Source of the DNA: Oscillospiraceae bacterium
GTDB taxonomy: Bacteria; Bacillota; Clostridia; Oscillospirales; UBA929
DNA length: 42,349 nt
Direction of reading: 5' to 3'
Assembly (NCBI GenBank): GCA_009782475.1
Contig: WRIZ01000004.1
Coordinates: 67,989 to 110,337, forward strand
Below, in pieces: positions 40,723 through 42,349 of the stretch. The position numbers and the translations under genes are program-made. A model generated the notes under the pieces. That model was not told where the DNA came from. It searched no databases and saw only the letters and a program-made list of their open reading frames with translations. Numbering within the stretch: position 1 is the stretch's first letter; each line of letters begins with the position of its first letter.

Positions 40723-40765
40723 ATGCATTGATTCAGAAGATTATTATGCACAATCATGCACTAAT
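40723..40765 (+). promoter_or_regulatory. Three conserved decamers in the regulator leader (copy 2)
   Basis: ATGCATTGAT (40723-40732), ATGCACAATC (40746-40755), ATGCACTAAT (40756-40765), at offsets 0, 23 and 33, the same spacing as in copy 1. The sequence between them is much less conserved than the decamers and the spacing, which suggests they are recognised by something. Confidence 0.6.
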
Positions 40766-40796
40766 CAACATTACACTGCAAAAGGATTGATATGAC

Positions 40797-41168
40797 ATGA
40801 CAAAGAACAAACCGATGACACTGCTACTCATAGAAGATGACGCTACAGAACGCAATAAGTTTACAGACTGCGCCAACAATAGAACAGATATTAGCTTTAT
40901 TGGAATGACAGGCTCTAGTGACGAGGGTCTTCAGTTGGTAAAGGAACATAAGCCGAAAGGTGTTATTTTAGATTTGCTCTTATATGACGGGATGGGTTCC
41001 GGCTTACAGTTCTTGACAGAACTCAAGAAAGAGTACCTTGAACCACGGCCGATCATCGTTGTGACGACGCATATCCCTCCGAATCTAGTGTACACTCAAA
41101 ACACTACAAACACAGCTTCGAGTATGACAAAGAAAATCCAACCCGAAAGGAGAGGATGCCTGTGTTGA
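40797..41168 (+). pseudogene. Spo0A-like response regulator (copy 2), truncated by an insertion
   Basis: The first 99 residues (to PPNLVY at 41093) are a receiver domain closely like the regulator at 34060-34842, with the acidic pair D14-D15 and D59 in the same places. The sequence then changes abruptly to unrelated residues (TQNTTN...) and stops at 41168. The end of the receiver (including the conserved Lys) and the whole DNA-binding domain are missing. The break is where sequence leading to a group II intron reverse transcriptase begins. The remaining piece, if made, could still compete for phosphate from the kinase. Confidence 0.8.
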
Positions 41169-42349
41169 CTTCGGAGCAGCCAAAACGCAGTAAAATCCGT
41201 TTCACGGAGTATTACGACCAGCAAGGGTTCTTGGACAGTTTGTATGCCGATAGTTTGAATGACAGAATATTTAATACGCTAATCCCGCTGATAACAAGCG
41301 CGGAAAACATCAAACTGGCATATCGGACTATAAAGGGCAACAAAGGAAGCAATACCCCCGGCGTTGATAACCGGACGATTAAAGACCTTGCGAAATTGAG
41401 CGAGGACGAATATGTACGGTTGATTCAGCGTCAGTTTAGTTGGTACAAGCCCCGCCCGGTAAAACGGGTGGAGATACCGAAGCCCAACGGGAAAATACGC
41501 CCGCTTGGTATTCCCACGATTGTTGACCGTATTGTTCAACAGTGTATTCTACAGGTCTTAGAGCCAATATGCGAAGCAAAGTTTTATGAGCAGTCAAACG
41601 GCTTTAGACCGAACCGAAGCGCGGAAAACGCAATAGCGCAATGCTGCCGGTTAATGCAAGTGCAAAATCTGCATTATGTGATTGATATTGACATCAAAGG
41701 GTTTTTCGATAACGTCAATCATGGCAAGCTGATTCGGCAAATGTGGGGATTAGGTATACGGGATAAAAAGTTGCTGTGCATCATTAAAGCAATGCTTGAA
41801 GCGAAAATCATTCTCCCGAACGGCGACAGTATCATTCCCGGCAAGGGAACGCCGCAGGGCGGGATACTTTCTCCACTATTATCAAATATAGTGTTAAATG
41901 AGTTGGATTGGTGGATTGCGTCCCAATGGGCAGAAATGCCTACGCATTACCCTTATAAACACCGATTTAACAAGGCAGGCTCGGAAATCAAAAGTCACAC
42001 CTACCGGGCATTACGCCAAAGCAAGCTGAAAGAAATGCACATCGTAAGATACGCCGATGACTTCAAAATCTTCTGCCGTAGCCACTCGGACGCTGTTAAG
42101 ACATTCAAGGCGGTAAATCTATGGCTTAACGAAAGATTAGGGCTTGAAATAAGTCCTGAAAAGTCAAAGGTTATCAACCTAAAGCAACGATATTCCGAAT
42201 TTTTAGGGTTCAAGCTGAAAGTCGGCAAGAAAGGCGAAAAGTTTGCGGTACGTTCTCATATGAGCGATAAATCAATGCAAAAAGCAAAAGAAAAGATAGC
42301 TGATTGTATAACAGCGGTCAGGCACCCGGAGAATGACAAAATGCAGTTC
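41156..42349 (+). CDS. ltrA: Group II intron reverse transcriptase/maturase, 3' end outside the window
   Basis: 398 codons are in view and the frame is open at the right edge. Reverse transcriptase blocks are clear: LAYRTIKGNKGSNTPGVD (block 0), IPKPNGKIRPLGIPTIVDRIVQQ (1-2), SNGFRPNRSAENA, DIDIKGFFDNVNH (first catalytic Asp), GTPQGGILSPLLSNI (4) and RYADDF (YADD catalytic pair, block 5). The maturase and endonuclease domains lie beyond the window. ATG 41156 has AAAGGAG 3 bp before it; GTG 41162 has a better 9-bp spacing. Only about 62 bp separate the frame from the interrupted regulator, so the 5' ribozyme domains of an intact intron are absent. Confidence 0.88.
   Translation, partial: MPVLTSEQPKRSKIRFTEYYDQQGFLDSLYADSLNDRIFNTLIPLITSAENIKLAYRTIKGNKGSNTPGVDNRTIKDLAKLSEDEYVRLIQRQFSWYKPRPVKRVEIPKPNGKIRPLGIPTIVDRIVQQCILQVLEPICEAKFYEQSNGFRPNRSAENAIAQCCRLMQVQNLHYVIDIDIKGFFDNVNHGKLIRQMWGLGIRDKKLLCIIKAMLEAKIILPNGDSIIPGKGTPQGGILSPLLSNIVLNELDWWIASQWAEMPTHYPYKHRFNKAGSEIKSHTYRALRQSKLKEMHIVRYADDFKIFCRSHSDAVKTFKAVNLWLNERLGLEISPEKSKVINLKQRYSEFLGFKLKVGKKGEKFAVRSHMSDKSMQKAKEKIADCITAVRHPENDKMQF

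Noticed and set aside
41156-42349. Retron or diversity-generating retroelement reverse transcriptase
   Set aside because: The block order and phrases (KPNGKIRPLGIPT, FRPNRSAENA, GTPQGGILSPLLSNI) are those of group II intron enzymes; no msr/msd or template/variable repeat pair is visible.
28374-42349. Second att site (tRNA-Gln 3' end copy) inside the window
   Set aside because: Reading through for the T-arm and acceptor sequence gave no second copy; the far end must be outside.

Overview
The window looks like a chromosome segment of a Gram-positive, probably anaerobic member of the Clostridia. The grounds are an NADP-type secondary alcohol dehydrogenase of the clostridial kind, strong AGGAGG-like ribosome sites, many GTG/TTG starts with ATGA/GTGA overlaps, Spo0A-like regulators, and short palindromic repeats that I associate with Oscillospiraceae-type genomes (from memory, not searched). 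The species cannot be named from the sequence.

Positions 1 to about 28.4 kb are GC-rich, dense host chromosome. In order they hold: a clipped PIN toxin with its antitoxin; a secondary alcohol dehydrogenase; a PilZ/HD-GYP pair for cyclic di-GMP; an operon on the minus strand of two response regulators and a CPA1 antiporter; a helix-turn-helix regulator coupled to a GH9 glycosidase without a signal peptide; a lipoprotein GH5 cellulase; an eight-gene operon (10.3-21.3 kb); a DUF3592-like membrane protein; a chemotaxis receptor; and a trp operon in the order B-A-D-C-F without trpE/G. The eight-gene operon joins L-fucose isomerase and a RhaB-like kinase to a 2-oxo-acid dehydrogenase complex (E2, E3, fused E1) and then a sorbose/sorbitol-phosphate-type dehydrogenase, an SDR and a PHP protein. 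Two families of short repeats have entered genes here in frame. One is a palindromic element found in the E2 and E1 linkers and at the trpC/trpF junction. The other is a heptamer array (AGTKRAY) found before and inside the dehydrogenase gene and across trpB/trpA.

A tRNA-Gln(TTG) gene at 28.3 kb marks the edge of an integrated element. The integrase, excisionase and a beheaded DinG-like helicase read back towards the tRNA. Beyond them the DNA is mostly AT-rich and is a patchwork: the tip of a polymorphic toxin (type 37-like) with a Cys-rich probable immunity protein, a 5'-truncated RHS core with a different tip followed by an HELTH-motif protein, then a regulatory and effector module to the window end. 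The other end of the element is not in view.

The most interesting part is 34.0-41.2 kb. Two paralogous response regulators with Spo0A-like sequences point outwards from a segment holding a three-gene operon (coiled-coil protein, large P-loop ATPase, membrane-anchored protein) and a secreted leucine-rich-repeat protein. Both regulator promoters share one architecture: two Spo0A-box-like sites (TGTCGAAA) 20 bp apart around a sigma-A promoter, then a conserved leader with three decamers at offsets 0, 23 and 33. The ATPase gene carries a frameshift, and the second regulator is cut by a group II intron reverse transcriptase whose upstream ribozyme is missing. I do not recognise the three-gene system; a phage-defence or conflict role is inference from its setting.
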